From assembly GCA_964484125.1 (NCBI GenBank), contig CAZAEK010000005.1, positions 97,683-161,682 of the forward strand: a DNA stretch of 64,000 nucleotides, in the 5' to 3' direction. Position numbers and translations under genes: made by a program. This document shows positions 17,376 to 26,710 of the stretch, piece by piece. Below the pieces are notes generated by a model, which searched no databases, was not told where the DNA came from, and saw only the letters and a program-made list of their open reading frames with translations. The DNA is from DSSM01 sp964484125 (GTDB lineage Bacteria; Bacteroidota; Ignavibacteria; Tepidaquicellales; Tepidaquicellaceae). Positions within the stretch are counted from its first letter, which is position 1, and each line of letters starts with the position of its first letter.

Positions 17376-18753
17376 TCTTTTTTTGTGCTGTAAAATTAAC
17401 AAGAATCAATCCGATTAAAGACACTGCAATTCCGAAAATGAAAACTGCGAAGAATCCTTTACTCAGAATTTCTTCAGGCAGATTTGCCTTTAAAGGATTT
17501 TTCTGGGGTACATAAATAGAGAAAATTGCGCTGAAAATACAGACTCCTATTGCAGAACCGGCTCTTACTGTTGTTGTCATTATGCTTGATATACTTCCTT
17601 TATCTTCATCCGGGGCAAACTTCATAACTGTATTTGTATTTGCAGGTATTAAAAATCCGATTGCCGCTCCGTAAATTGTAAGAGCGGAAATAATAAAAAA
17701 TAAATGCATCCCTGCACCTGAGAAAAGAAACATAACGAATGAAACTAATACTGTAATAAAACCTGCAAATAATATTTTTCTTATATAAATTTTATCTGAT
17801 AAATATCCGGACAGGAATCCGAAAATCATTTGTAAAACAGAAGGTATAGTCATAAGCAAACCAGCTTCTTTACCGTCAAATCCTTTCATAAGCTGAAGGA
17901 AAAAAGGAGTAATGAAAATCATTCCATTGGTGATAATATAAACTATCATAAAAATCAGCAGGTGGAATGTAATAGAAGATTTCTTAAACAATCCTAGTTT
18001 CAAAAGGGGATATGTAGCTTTTTTTTGTCTGATGAAAAATCCTGTAAAAAAAATTACTGAAATCGCAGAAAGAGAAATTATTTCAGAAGATAACCATCCA
18101 TAATCATTTCCCGAGTTCATTACAAATAAAAACGAAAGCAATGCTATGAAGATTAAAAAAGACCCTGCAATATCAAATTTACCTGATGTATTTTTTTGTT
18201 TTATATCCGGTACGAAAAAATAACTTAAGACCAAAGCGCCAATCGCAAAAGGTATTGTAATCAGAAAAACAGAGTTCCAGCCAAAAGCATTTGTTATAAA
18301 TCCACTTGATGATCTGCCAACAACTCCGCCAAGAGCCGTGAAAATGTAATTAATTCCAAAAGCCCTGCCCTTTATATTTTCATCAATATATGAAGAGATA
18401 ATTGCAGGAGTAAGAGCAAATAAAACTGCAGTACCAAGTGCCTGAAAAGCTCTTGCAATAACTAAAAAATTAAGGTTTAAAGAAAGAGAGTTCAAAATTG
18501 AGCCAATGAAAAAAATAAAAATCCCTGATAGGAAAAGTTTTTTAAAACCGATTAAATCTCCGAGTCTTCCAAAGCCGGGTAAAAAACCTGTAAGTATTAA
18601 AAAATATACCCATACTATTCTTGATGCCCCGGAAGCATTGACGTTGAAATGAGAAGAAATTGCAGGTAATGATACGCTTACAATATTTATATCAAGTCCC
18701 AGAATAAAATGAACAAGACAAACTGCGGCGAGCAGGTATTTCTTATTTGTCAT
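17356..18753 (-). CDS. MFS transporter, DHA2-like drug/proton antiporter
   Basis: 465 residues, very hydrophobic, probably 14 helices. MFS motif A is seen as GRLGDLIGFKKL after helix 2, and an antiporter-like motif C as ALGGVVGRSSSGFI in helix 5. The DHA2 family exports drugs or metabolites against protons across the inner membrane. Its start codon overlaps the end of fbp by 11 nt, so the two are co-transcribed, without an obvious functional link. Confidence 0.88.
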   Translation of the reverse strand: MTNKKYLLAAVCLVHFILGLDINIVSVSLPAISSHFNVNASGASRIVWVYFLILTGFLPGFGRLGDLIGFKKLFLSGIFIFFIGSILNSLSLNLNFLVIARAFQALGTAVLFALTPAIISSYIDENIKGRAFGINYIFTALGGVVGRSSSGFITNAFGWNSVFLITIPFAIGALVLSYFFVPDIKQKNTSGKFDIAGSFLIFIALLSFLFVMNSGNDYGWLSSEIISLSAISVIFFTGFFIRQKKATYPLLKLGLFKKSSITFHLLIFMIVYIITNGMIFITPFFLQLMKGFDGKEAGLLMTIPSVLQMIFGFLSGYLSDKIYIRKILFAGFITVLVSFVMFLFSGAGMHLFFIISALTIYGAAIGFLIPANTNTVMKFAPDEDKGSISSIMTTTVRAGSAIGVCIFSAIFSIYVPQKNPLKANLPEEILSKGFFAVFIFGIAVSLIGLILVNFTAQKKIISADS

Positions 18754-19762
18754 ATTCAGCTATAAACTTCTCTGCCATCTTAACATCTTCTTCACTACCG
18801 ATTATCAATGGTGTTCTCTGATGAAGTGCTTTCGGCTTAATTTCAAGAATTCGGTTTTTACCATCTGAAGCACTGCCGCCTGCCTGTTCAACTATCATTG
18901 AAAGCGGATTTGCTTCATACATAAGGCGAAGTTTCCCATCTTTGTTTTTCTTATCTGCCGGATATAAGAAAATTCCGCCGTATAACAGATTTCTGTGAAA
19001 ATCAGCAACAAGTGAGCCAACATACCTTGAAGAATACGGACGCCCTGTATCTTTATCCTCTTCTTTAAGGTAATTAATATATTTCTTTACGCCTTCACTC
19101 CATTTTACATAATTGCCTTCATTTACAGAATATGTCTTTGACTTTTTTGGGATTTTAATATTCTCGTGTGATAATATAAATTCGCCTGCGGCAGGGTCAA
19201 GTGTAAATCCATGAACTCCCTTGCCTGCAGTGTAAACAAGTATTGTGCTTGAGCCATATACGCAATAACCTGCCGCTACCTGATGAATTCCCTGTTGCAA
19301 TACATCTTCCAATGTTCCCGGACCTTTTAAGGAAACCCTTTTGTAAATTGAAAATATAGTTCCTATTGAAATATTTGCATCAATATTTGATGAACCATCG
19401 AGCGGATCAAAATGGCAAACGTATTTATTCTCAAATCTTTCATGACCAAATTCTGTATCAATTGGAATAAATTCTTCTTCCTCTTCAGAACATACTGCAC
19501 AGGCGTGACCTCCGAGTTTCATTGAATAAGTAAGCACGGCATTTGCATATTCATCAAGTTTTTTCACTTCTTCGCCCTGTACGTTTACATTCCCGGTTAA
19601 TCCGAGTATGTCAATTAATCCGGCACGGTTTACTTCAAGTGAAATAACTTTACAGGCAAGTGCAATATCAGAAAGCAAATCCGAAAGTTGTCCCGTTGCT
19701 TCGGGAATTTTTCTTTCTTCTTCTATGATATGTCTGTAGATGGTTTTAAAATTATTTTCCAT
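18743..19762 (-). CDS. fbp: Fructose-1,6-bisphosphatase class I
   Basis: 339 residues, normal length. Hydrolyses fructose 1,6-bisphosphate to fructose 6-phosphate in gluconeogenesis. The metal and phosphate motif is DPLDGSSNIDANISIGTIF, and the substrate-binding C-terminal part has LRLMYEANPLSMIVEQAGG. The early Cys-rich AVCSEEEEEF loop carries metal-site acidic residues. It is first in a two-gene transcript with the MFS gene. Confidence 0.95.
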   Translation of the reverse strand: MENNFKTIYRHIIEEERKIPEATGQLSDLLSDIALACKVISLEVNRAGLIDILGLTGNVNVQGEEVKKLDEYANAVLTYSMKLGGHACAVCSEEEEEFIPIDTEFGHERFENKYVCHFDPLDGSSNIDANISIGTIFSIYKRVSLKGPGTLEDVLQQGIHQVAAGYCVYGSSTILVYTAGKGVHGFTLDPAAGEFILSHENIKIPKKSKTYSVNEGNYVKWSEGVKKYINYLKEEDKDTGRPYSSRYVGSLVADFHRNLLYGGIFLYPADKKNKDGKLRLMYEANPLSMIVEQAGGSASDGKNRILEIKPKALHQRTPLIIGSEEDVKMAEKFIAEYDK

Positions 19763-19788
19763 AACGATACTTTTTATTTATCTGAATA

Positions 19789-19832
19789 TAGTTTAAAAAA
19801 ATAATTTATTTAAGTTCAAAATTTTTAAACTA
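19789..19832. repeat. AT-rich inverted repeat at the 3' end of radA
   Basis: Perfect 11-bp arms TAGTTTAAAAA (19789-19799) and TTTTTAAACTA (19822-19832), spaced by 22 nt and overlapping the radA stop codon. On the minus strand it could fold into a weak terminator, but the stem is A+T-rich, so this is uncertain. Confidence 0.35.
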
Positions 19833-21189
19833 ATTTTCCCTGTGCTTCTTTTATATTCTCAACTCCCGTAATTTCAATTCTGTATTTTTTTGTGTTAATA
19901 TATTTCAGATTGTTTTTCGGAAGTACGATTCTCTTAAACCCGAGTTTCTCGGATTCGCTAATTCTTCTTTCTATGTTGCTTATTGTTCTTATTTCTCCTG
20001 CAAGTCCGACTTCTCCGAGCACTATTGTTTCTGAATCAACCGGTATATCCTTGTATGAAGAATATATGCTCATTGCAACGGCGAGGTCAACAGCAGGTTC
20101 ATCAACTTTGACACCTCCGGCAACATTGATAAATATATCATATTTGTTCAGGAATAAACCGAGTTTCTTTTCCAGAACTGCTATTATGATGTTCAGTCTT
20201 TTCAGGTCAAATCCCATTGAGGTTCTCTGAGGGAATCCATAGCTTGTAGGTGATACGAGTGCCTGAATTTCAATTAAGATTGGTCTTGTTCCTTCGATTG
20301 AAGATGAAATCACACAACCTGAAGCGCCGTAATTCCTCTGCGATAAAAATACTTCACTCGGATTCGGAACTTCCTTCAGCCCTTTTTCAGTCATTTCAAA
20401 AATTCCGATTTCATTCGTTGAACCAAAACGGTTTTTTATTCCACGTAAAATCCTGTAAAGGTGAGTTCTCTCTCCTTCGAACTGCAGAACCACGTCAACC
20501 ATGTGTTCAATAATTTTCGGACCCGCAATTGCACCGTCTTTTGTAATATGTCCAACTATAAAAATTGGAATATTCAGGGTTTTCCCTATATTTATTAGTT
20601 TTGCTGTGCTTTCCCTTAATTGCGATATAGTACCCGGAGCGCTTTCGAGTTCGGGACGGTAAACTGTTTGTATTGAGTCAATTATTACAAAGTCCGGTTC
20701 TTTCTGAATTATTACAGCTTCAATCAGTTCAAGATTAGTTTCAGAGAGAACAAAAAAATTTTCAGGAATATTTCCAAGCCGTTCTGCTCTCATTTTTATC
20801 TGTATTGCTGATTCTTCGCCACTTACATAAAGAAATTTTTTACCGGAAAGTTTAGAAGATATCTGAAGCATCAATGTTGATTTACCGATGCCCGGATCAC
20901 CGCCAATAAGAACAACAGAGCCATTAACAACTCCGCCACCAAGCACTCTGTCAAGTTCAGCAATTCCGGTAGCAAATCTCACTTCTTTTGTTTCGCTAAT
21001 GCCGGAAAGCATTAATATATTAGCTGAATCGGCTTTCCGCTCGGTATTTTTAGATTTTTTCGAAACGGCAGAGTCCTGAATTTCTTCAACAAATGAATTC
21101 CAGCTTCCGCATTCAGGACATTTTCCAATCCACCTTGCAGTACTGTAACCACATTTCTGACATACAAATCTTGTTTTTATTTTAGCCAT
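19825..21189 (-). CDS. radA: DNA repair protein RadA
   Basis: 454 residues. N-terminal C4 zinc finger (CQKCGYSTARWIGKCPECGSW, residues 9-29), RecA-like ATPase with Walker A GGDPGIGKST, the RadA-specific KNRFGSTNEIGIFEM motif, and a C-terminal Lon-protease-like domain (VNVAGGVKVDEPAVDLAVAM). RadA is a hexameric helicase that drives branch migration during recombination. The full length and all motifs are present. It is divergent from acpS (73 nt apart). Confidence 0.96.
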   Translation of the reverse strand: MAKIKTRFVCQKCGYSTARWIGKCPECGSWNSFVEEIQDSAVSKKSKNTERKADSANILMLSGISETKEVRFATGIAELDRVLGGGVVNGSVVLIGGDPGIGKSTLMLQISSKLSGKKFLYVSGEESAIQIKMRAERLGNIPENFFVLSETNLELIEAVIIQKEPDFVIIDSIQTVYRPELESAPGTISQLRESTAKLINIGKTLNIPIFIVGHITKDGAIAGPKIIEHMVDVVLQFEGERTHLYRILRGIKNRFGSTNEIGIFEMTEKGLKEVPNPSEVFLSQRNYGASGCVISSSIEGTRPILIEIQALVSPTSYGFPQRTSMGFDLKRLNIIIAVLEKKLGLFLNKYDIFINVAGGVKVDEPAVDLAVAMSIYSSYKDIPVDSETIVLGEVGLAGEIRTISNIERRISESEKLGFKRIVLPKNNLKYINTKKYRIEITGVENIKEAQGKLV

Positions 21190-21262
21190 AATTTTTCCCG
21201 CTTTATATAGATTTTACATCTTAAAATTATTAATATTGTTTCAATAAAATAATAAAACAGTT

Positions 21263-21628
21263 ATGATAAAAGGCATTGGAATAGATATAATAGAAATCCA
21301 GAGAATCAAAGGTGTAATTGAAAAATTCGGCGACAGGTTTTTCAACAGAATCCTGACCGAAAAAGAAATTGAATACTGTAAAAAATTCTCAAAACCTGAA
21401 CTTCATTTTGCCGGGCGATTTGCCTCAAAAGAGGCATATTCCAAAGCTATCGGAACAGGAATATCCAGAGATTTCGGTTGGAAAGATATTGAAATCCTCA
21501 ATGATGAGCGCGGCAAACCATATATTAACCACACCACTGATAACGAATTTTCAAAGTACGTATATCACATCAGCATTTCACATACAGATGGTTACGCCTG
21601 TGCAGTTGTAACCTGTGAAGAACCCTGA
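21263..21628 (+). CDS. acpS: Holo-[acyl-carrier-protein] synthase
   Basis: 121 residues, normal length. Transfers 4'-phosphopantetheine from CoA to apo-ACP for fatty acid synthesis. The metal-binding residues are Asp8 in GIGIDIIEI and Glu57 in RFASKEAYSKAIGTG; the C-terminal HISISHTDGYACAVV strand is typical. It is convergent with the M28 peptidase gene, with 8 nt between stop codons. Confidence 0.95.
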   Translation: MIKGIGIDIIEIQRIKGVIEKFGDRFFNRILTEKEIEYCKKFSKPELHFAGRFASKEAYSKAIGTGISRDFGWKDIEILNDERGKPYINHTTDNEFSKYVYHISISHTDGYACAVVTCEEP

Positions 21629-21636
21629 TAAAATAA

Positions 21637-23430
21637 TTATTCAGCATCTATAGATACTGAAGTTTCGACACCATCTCTGATATATACAATTTCAACTTTA
21701 TCACCTTTTTTCAAATCACCGAGAGCCGCAGTATAGTCGTATATATTATTTATATCTTTGCCGATAAGTTTAATGATTATATCTCCGCTTTTCATTCCTG
21801 CTTTTTCAGCGAGACTGCCCTGTTTTACGCCGGAAATTCTGAAACCTTTATCATTATATGAGAAATCAGGTATTACTCCAAGCGTTACTTTGAAATTTGT
21901 TCTTGTCGGCTGATTATTTTCAGTTACTTCAACATAAAGCGGTTTGCTATCGAGATTTGCTACAATTTTTGCAACATCATATACGTATCTTAAAATTCTC
22001 TCCTGTCCGTCGTAATTTATTTTCCAGTAGTCATCTGTTGATTTGTGATAGTCTGAATGAATCCCGCTGAAGAAAAAGAGAACAGGCACTTTTTTCCTGT
22101 TGAATGATGAATGGTCTGAACCGCCGAAACCTTCTTTCCCGAGCGAGAGACTGAAATTATAATTACTGTTTGTTTCGTTCAGGAGTTTTTCCCAGGTATC
22201 GGATGTCCCGGTTCCGTTAACTACAAGTACGTTATTCTCTAGTCTGCCTATCATATCAAGATTAATCATTGATACAATATTATACTTATTAAATAAATCA
22301 GATTTGACGAAATAATCCGAACCAAGTAATCCCTGCTCTTCAGCACCGAAACACATGAAGAGAACACTTCTTTTAAATAAATCTTTATTGGAAGAAATTT
22401 TCTGTGCGAGTTCAAGTACTCCTACTGTTCCTGAACCGTTATCATCTGCGCCGTTATGGATTTTCCTTGTCTTAGAAGGGTCAAGACTATTTCTCTCACC
22501 ATATCCGAGATGGTCGTAATGTGCTCCGATAACAATAACTTCGTTTTTCAAAACCGGATCTGAACCCTCAAGATATCCGAGTATATTTGTTGTTTCAACT
22601 TCCTTTTTTTCAATTTCAATCTGCATTTCAATCTTACTTTTTTTCAGTGCTATACTCTGTGGATTCGAAGTTGAATTAATTTCTTTATAAATATTATCTA
22701 AATTCAAACCTTCACTTTCAAACAGACCGGCAATAATATTCCTTTTAATCTGAATAACCGGTAATCCTGATTTTTGCGAAAGGTCATCTACGAGTGAGAG
22801 ATCAATCTCATCGTCGTAATCTGGAGGGTTTACAAATATAACTCCATTAGCGCCAAGTTCTTTTGCTATAGATATTTTATATCTATCTTTCCCGAGATAT
22901 TCAGGAATTCTTTTGTCTTTAAAACCGGGAGCACCTTTGAAGATAATTATGAATTTGCCTTTTACATCAATATTTTTATATTCATTGTAATTATCTGAAT
23001 TAATTCCGTATCCTGCAAAAACAAGTTCTGCATTGAATTTTCCGTTTTCTGAATAAGATACCGGATACCAGTCATTTTCTAAAAATAATTTAAGAGTTTT
23101 ACCATTGGTTGATAAATAAGTGTAGTTATTGCCAGCTATTTTAAATTCCCTCTGAAAACTGAAGAACTGAAGATAGTCATCTCTATTCCCGGGTTTCAGT
23201 CCGTATTTTTTAAATTCCGATATTATATAATTTCGTGAGTCAATATCTCCCTGTGTTCCCGGAAATCTACCTTCGAGTTTATCATCTGCGAGATATTTCA
23301 GATGCTGAAAGAGTTCCTGTTTTGTGATTTCATTATTCCTTACAAGTTCTAATGAATCAACGGGAAATGAGTGCGCAAAATTAAATGCAAATAAAAAAGC
23401 AATTAAGGATAGTTTTAGTATTTTTATCAT
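21637..23430 (-). CDS. Secreted M28 metallopeptidase with PA and PDZ domains
   Basis: 597 residues. A signal peptide (residues 1-22, ending in NFAHSFP) leads to a PA-type insert (about 110-260) within an M28 zinc peptidase. Dizinc motifs: AHYDHLG, NGADDNGSGTVGVLELA, GAEEQGLLGS, NLDMIGR and GGSDHSSF. A C-terminal PDZ domain (about 510-597, GFRISGVKQGSLAEKAGMKS) follows. M28 enzymes are aminopeptidases or carboxypeptidases of the periplasm or outside; the PDZ domain may bind substrate ends. There is no T9SS tail. It may be transcribed with the membrane protein gene 25 nt upstream. Confidence 0.9.
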   Translation of the reverse strand: MIKILKLSLIAFLFAFNFAHSFPVDSLELVRNNEITKQELFQHLKYLADDKLEGRFPGTQGDIDSRNYIISEFKKYGLKPGNRDDYLQFFSFQREFKIAGNNYTYLSTNGKTLKLFLENDWYPVSYSENGKFNAELVFAGYGINSDNYNEYKNIDVKGKFIIIFKGAPGFKDKRIPEYLGKDRYKISIAKELGANGVIFVNPPDYDDEIDLSLVDDLSQKSGLPVIQIKRNIIAGLFESEGLNLDNIYKEINSTSNPQSIALKKSKIEMQIEIEKKEVETTNILGYLEGSDPVLKNEVIVIGAHYDHLGYGERNSLDPSKTRKIHNGADDNGSGTVGVLELAQKISSNKDLFKRSVLFMCFGAEEQGLLGSDYFVKSDLFNKYNIVSMINLDMIGRLENNVLVVNGTGTSDTWEKLLNETNSNYNFSLSLGKEGFGGSDHSSFNRKKVPVLFFFSGIHSDYHKSTDDYWKINYDGQERILRYVYDVAKIVANLDSKPLYVEVTENNQPTRTNFKVTLGVIPDFSYNDKGFRISGVKQGSLAEKAGMKSGDIIIKLIGKDINNIYDYTAALGDLKKGDKVEIVYIRDGVETSVSIDAE

Positions 23431-23455
23431 TTTATAATAGTTATTAATAATTAAT

Positions 23456-24304
23456 TTATTTCATCTGACTATAATCTAATTCAGAACCAAGAACACTATG
23501 TGGTATTAAATAAACAATAAGCATCAGAATAGCGGCACCAAGTATCCAGAGCTTCGGTTTTTGAGAGCGTTTATACATTATAAAAGCAACGAGCCAGCCA
23601 ATGAACGCTATCAACGTCTTATTATCAGTCAGGTCAATGCCGAAAGGTATTCCTGTCCAGTACTCACCGAAAGCATATTTCTGAACAATAGGTCCAAGAA
23701 CTAAACCTCCGATGATTAAAGTCAGAAGTGTCCACAAAATATATTTTGTATATTTCGGTTCAGGCATGAATATTTCCAGACCTGTCCTAGTTGCTATGAG
23801 CATTGAAAGAAACATAACAATTACGTGTATTATTAAAATATATGTCGGAACATCACCTTTAAATCTGATTACTACAGGTTCGCTTGCCGGAATTACTTTT
23901 TCAGTATTATCTTTAATTAATCTCACATAGTAATTTAATTTCCCTGCAGGCGGCTGTTTGCGTAATGTACCGTAAAGGAAATATCCTTTCTGATATTTCT
24001 CAGGAATGTCTTCTGATACAATTACATCTTTAAGTAATATCATATCTACCCTTGTTAATTCATCATTTGTCTTATGCCTTTTCCAGAGTATCGTACCTCT
24101 GTAAGTTTCGTCTTCAACCGGTACTATTACAGGGCAGTCAGAATTTGTGGAATGACTTCTTTCAAACCTGTAAATTATATCTTTTCCCTGAAAAGAATCA
24201 GACCCGCTCAGAGGATAAGTCGGACCGGTAATACGCTGATAGTAAGCAGAAGCAACCGTTATTATAACTGCGAGTATCCAGAAAATTATGTTTCTTGTCT
24301 TCAT
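23456..24304 (-). CDS. Membrane protein of unknown function
   Basis: 282 residues, not recognised. One N-terminal helix (residues 7-22), a soluble segment to about residue 150 with a beta-rich pattern (GTILWKRHKTNDELTRVDMILL, GYFLYGTLRKQPPAGKLNYYVRL), then four helices near 155-173, 188-208, 230-245 and 252-270. The layout suggests an inner-membrane protein with an exported N-terminal domain. It precedes the M28 peptidase gene by 25 nt on the same strand, the only clue to its role. Confidence 0.7.
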   Translation of the reverse strand: MKTRNIIFWILAVIITVASAYYQRITGPTYPLSGSDSFQGKDIIYRFERSHSTNSDCPVIVPVEDETYRGTILWKRHKTNDELTRVDMILLKDVIVSEDIPEKYQKGYFLYGTLRKQPPAGKLNYYVRLIKDNTEKVIPASEPVVIRFKGDVPTYILIIHVIVMFLSMLIATRTGLEIFMPEPKYTKYILWTLLTLIIGGLVLGPIVQKYAFGEYWTGIPFGIDLTDNKTLIAFIGWLVAFIMYKRSQKPKLWILGAAILMLIVYLIPHSVLGSELDYSQMK

Positions 24305-24374
24305 AATTAGATTATTTTTTACTAAATTTACTAAAATAATTTACAATATAACATACTCTTAATATTATTATTTG

Positions 24375-25250
24375 ATGAAGGTCATTATCACAGGTGCATC
24401 GGGATTATTAGGTCAATATCTCAATATTGAACTCAGTAAAAAAAATGAAATTCTTGCTTTATACAACACGAGAGTAGGAAACACAAAAAATTATAGTTCA
24501 ATCCGTGTAGATTTCAGAAATCTTACAGAACTGAGAAAAATAATACTTGAATATAAACCTGATTGTGTTATTCATACTGCGGGAATAACAAGACCTGAAG
24601 CGGCAGATGCAATGCCATATAGTGAAGTGAAGAAGGTTAACGTTGAAGCCACAAGGGAAATAGCTGAATCATGCGAAAGAATAAATGCGAGAATAATATT
24701 TACTTCAACTGATTTAGTCTATGACGGAAACAGCGGCGGAATGCTATCTGAAAACGGGAAAATTAATCCGCTTTCGTCCTATGCAGTTTCAAAAGTTGAA
24801 GCAGAAGAAGTTATAAAATCCGTAACAGAAAATTATGTAATACTGCGGACAGCCCTGCTTTTCGGAATAGGGCTTAATGGCTCTGTAAATAATTTCCATA
24901 TTATGCTCGAAAATCTCAAAAAACGAAATCTTTCATATCTTTTTGTTGACCAGATAAGGACTCCGTTATCTTTACTTAATGCTTCTGAGATAATCTCACA
25001 GATAGTAATTTCGGGCATAAAAAATATAACTTTGAACTTTGCAGGACCTCAGAGAGTATCAAGATTTGAACTCGGGGAGCTGTTATGCAAAGCAGGCGGA
25101 TTTGACGAAACACTATTGAAAAAAATATATTTAAAAGATATTCCTACAGTGAAACCTGTATATGATGTATCACTTAATACCACACTTTTAAGAAAATCGG
25201 GGTTTTGCCAAAAAGACTTATTTGAGGAAATTTTGCGAATCCTTCAATAA
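24375..25250 (+). CDS. NAD(P)-dependent sugar reductase, RmlD-like
   Basis: 291 residues from ATG 24375 (a TTG lies directly before it at 24372). Extended SDR fold: Rossmann motif GASGLLG at the N-terminus, FTSTDLVYDGNSG, and the catalytic YAVSKVEAE (Tyr-x3-Lys). The DLVYDG segment and length fit dTDP-4-dehydrorhamnose reductase (RmlD/RfbD) or a related epimerase. rmlA and rmlC lie 24 kb downstream, so it could complete part of that pathway, but the distance leaves this open. It is divergent from the membrane gene upstream. Confidence 0.75.
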   Translation: MKVIITGASGLLGQYLNIELSKKNEILALYNTRVGNTKNYSSIRVDFRNLTELRKIILEYKPDCVIHTAGITRPEAADAMPYSEVKKVNVEATREIAESCERINARIIFTSTDLVYDGNSGGMLSENGKINPLSSYAVSKVEAEEVIKSVTENYVILRTALLFGIGLNGSVNNFHIMLENLKKRNLSYLFVDQIRTPLSLLNASEIISQIVISGIKNITLNFAGPQRVSRFELGELLCKAGGFDETLLKKIYLKDIPTVKPVYDVSLNTTLLRKSGFCQKDLFEEILRILQ

Positions 25251-25445
25251 AAATACAAAACAATCTTTTATTCGTTTTATCATTGAAAAAAAAATTTATT
25301 CTGAATAAGTTAGCATATACTTTCTTATAAAAAATTAAATTTCAAAGCCATTTTAGACAAGATAAAAAATTTCTCGAAAAAAACGTTTAAAGGTGGAGTT
25401 CATCCTTTTGAACAAAAAGAACTCTCGAAGGATCTGGCATTAGAA

Positions 25446-26693
25446 GTGATGCCTGATTCAGAAAATATAATTATACCGCTTTCACAGCATATTGGAAAAC
25501 AGGCAAAGCCAATAGTTAAAAAAGGTGATGTAGTGAAGGCGGGCAGTGTAATAGCGGAACCGGAAGGTTTTGTATCAATCCCTATACATAGCTCTGTATC
25601 CGGAGTTGTACAGAAGATTCACGTTGAGCCAAATACATCCGGATTTCCAAAAGAATCAATAATAATAAAATCAGACGGCAAAGGTGAGGTTGAGAAATAT
25701 GAGCCACTTGATTATAAAACTGTAACGGCAGAAGAAATTAAGGAGCGCGTTAGGATAGCCGGATTGGTAGGGCAGGGCGGAGCAGCATTTCCGACATTCA
25801 TAAAGTTATCGCCTCCTGAAGATAAAAAAATTGATTATGTAATACTGAACGGATGCGAATGTGAACCTTATCTTACAAGGGATTACAGGTTAATGCTTGA
25901 AAGACCTGTAGATGTGGTAACAGGATTGAGTTTAATTATGAGAGCGGTTGGAGTTGATAAAGGAATTATAGGAATTGAAGATAATAAACCTGAAGCGATA
26001 AAGGTATTAAGGGAAGCCGCAAAGGAATTTCCTGAAATAACCGTAGAAGCATTGGAGACTAAATACCCTCAGGGAGCTGAAAAGATGCTGATTAAAGCAT
26101 GTGTTAACAGGGAAGTCCCCCCGGGAAAACTACCTCTTGATGTCGGTGTGATAGTACAGAACATAGGAACTGCAACTGCAATATATGATGCAGTAGTAAA
26201 AGGAGAGCCGCAGTTATATGCCGCATTAACTGTAACCGGCAAAGGAATAAATACTCCCAAAAATTTAATTGTTAAAATCGGTACATCAATTAAAGATGTA
26301 ATTGAGTATTGCGGAGGAGTAAAAGACAATGCAGTAAAAGTTATAGTCGGCGGACCTATGATGGGAGTTGCTCAGTTTGATTTTATGGCACCTGTGATGA
26401 AAGCAACAAGCGGAATAGTAGTATTGACAAAAGAAGAAGTAAATGAGCATCCTGAGACACCTTGTCTGAGGTGCGGAAAGTGTATCGAAGCATGTCCGTT
26501 ACAACTTGTGCCTACAAAACTCTCGAGATTCTCGCAGCTTGAAAAATATCCGGAAGCAGAAGAATTTAACATAACAACATGTATGGAATGTGGAACATGT
26601 ACATTCACCTGCCCGGCAAATATTCCTCTTGTTCAGTGGATAAGACTCGGGAAACAAAAAGTTTTACAGCTACAAAGAGAAAAAAAATTATAA
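25446..26693 (+). CDS. rnfC: Rnf complex subunit RnfC (NADH/FMN and Fe-S subunit)
   Basis: 415 residues from GTG 25446, the first ordinary start codon, but the true protein is longer. The frame is open back to 25314, and the RnfC-type N-terminus TFKGGVHPFEQKE is encoded at 25383-25421, upstream of that GTG. ATT at 25350 or ATA at 25362 would be the start. Motifs: GLVGQGGAAFPT (nucleotide/FMN site), NGCECEPYLTRDYRLM, and two [4Fe-4S] clusters CLRCGKCIEACP and CMECGTCTFTCP. RnfC takes electrons between NADH and the membrane part of the ion-pumping ferredoxin:NAD+ oxidoreductase. It is the first gene of the rnf operon. Confidence 0.93.
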   Translation: MMPDSENIIIPLSQHIGKQAKPIVKKGDVVKAGSVIAEPEGFVSIPIHSSVSGVVQKIHVEPNTSGFPKESIIIKSDGKGEVEKYEPLDYKTVTAEEIKERVRIAGLVGQGGAAFPTFIKLSPPEDKKIDYVILNGCECEPYLTRDYRLMLERPVDVVTGLSLIMRAVGVDKGIIGIEDNKPEAIKVLREAAKEFPEITVEALETKYPQGAEKMLIKACVNREVPPGKLPLDVGVIVQNIGTATAIYDAVVKGEPQLYAALTVTGKGINTPKNLIVKIGTSIKDVIEYCGGVKDNAVKVIVGGPMMGVAQFDFMAPVMKATSGIVVLTKEEVNEHPETPCLRCGKCIEACPLQLVPTKLSRFSQLEKYPEAEEFNITTCMECGTCTFTCPANIPLVQWIRLGKQKVLQLQREKKL

Positions 26694-26710
26694 TTTAATG
26701 TAAAGTTTAT

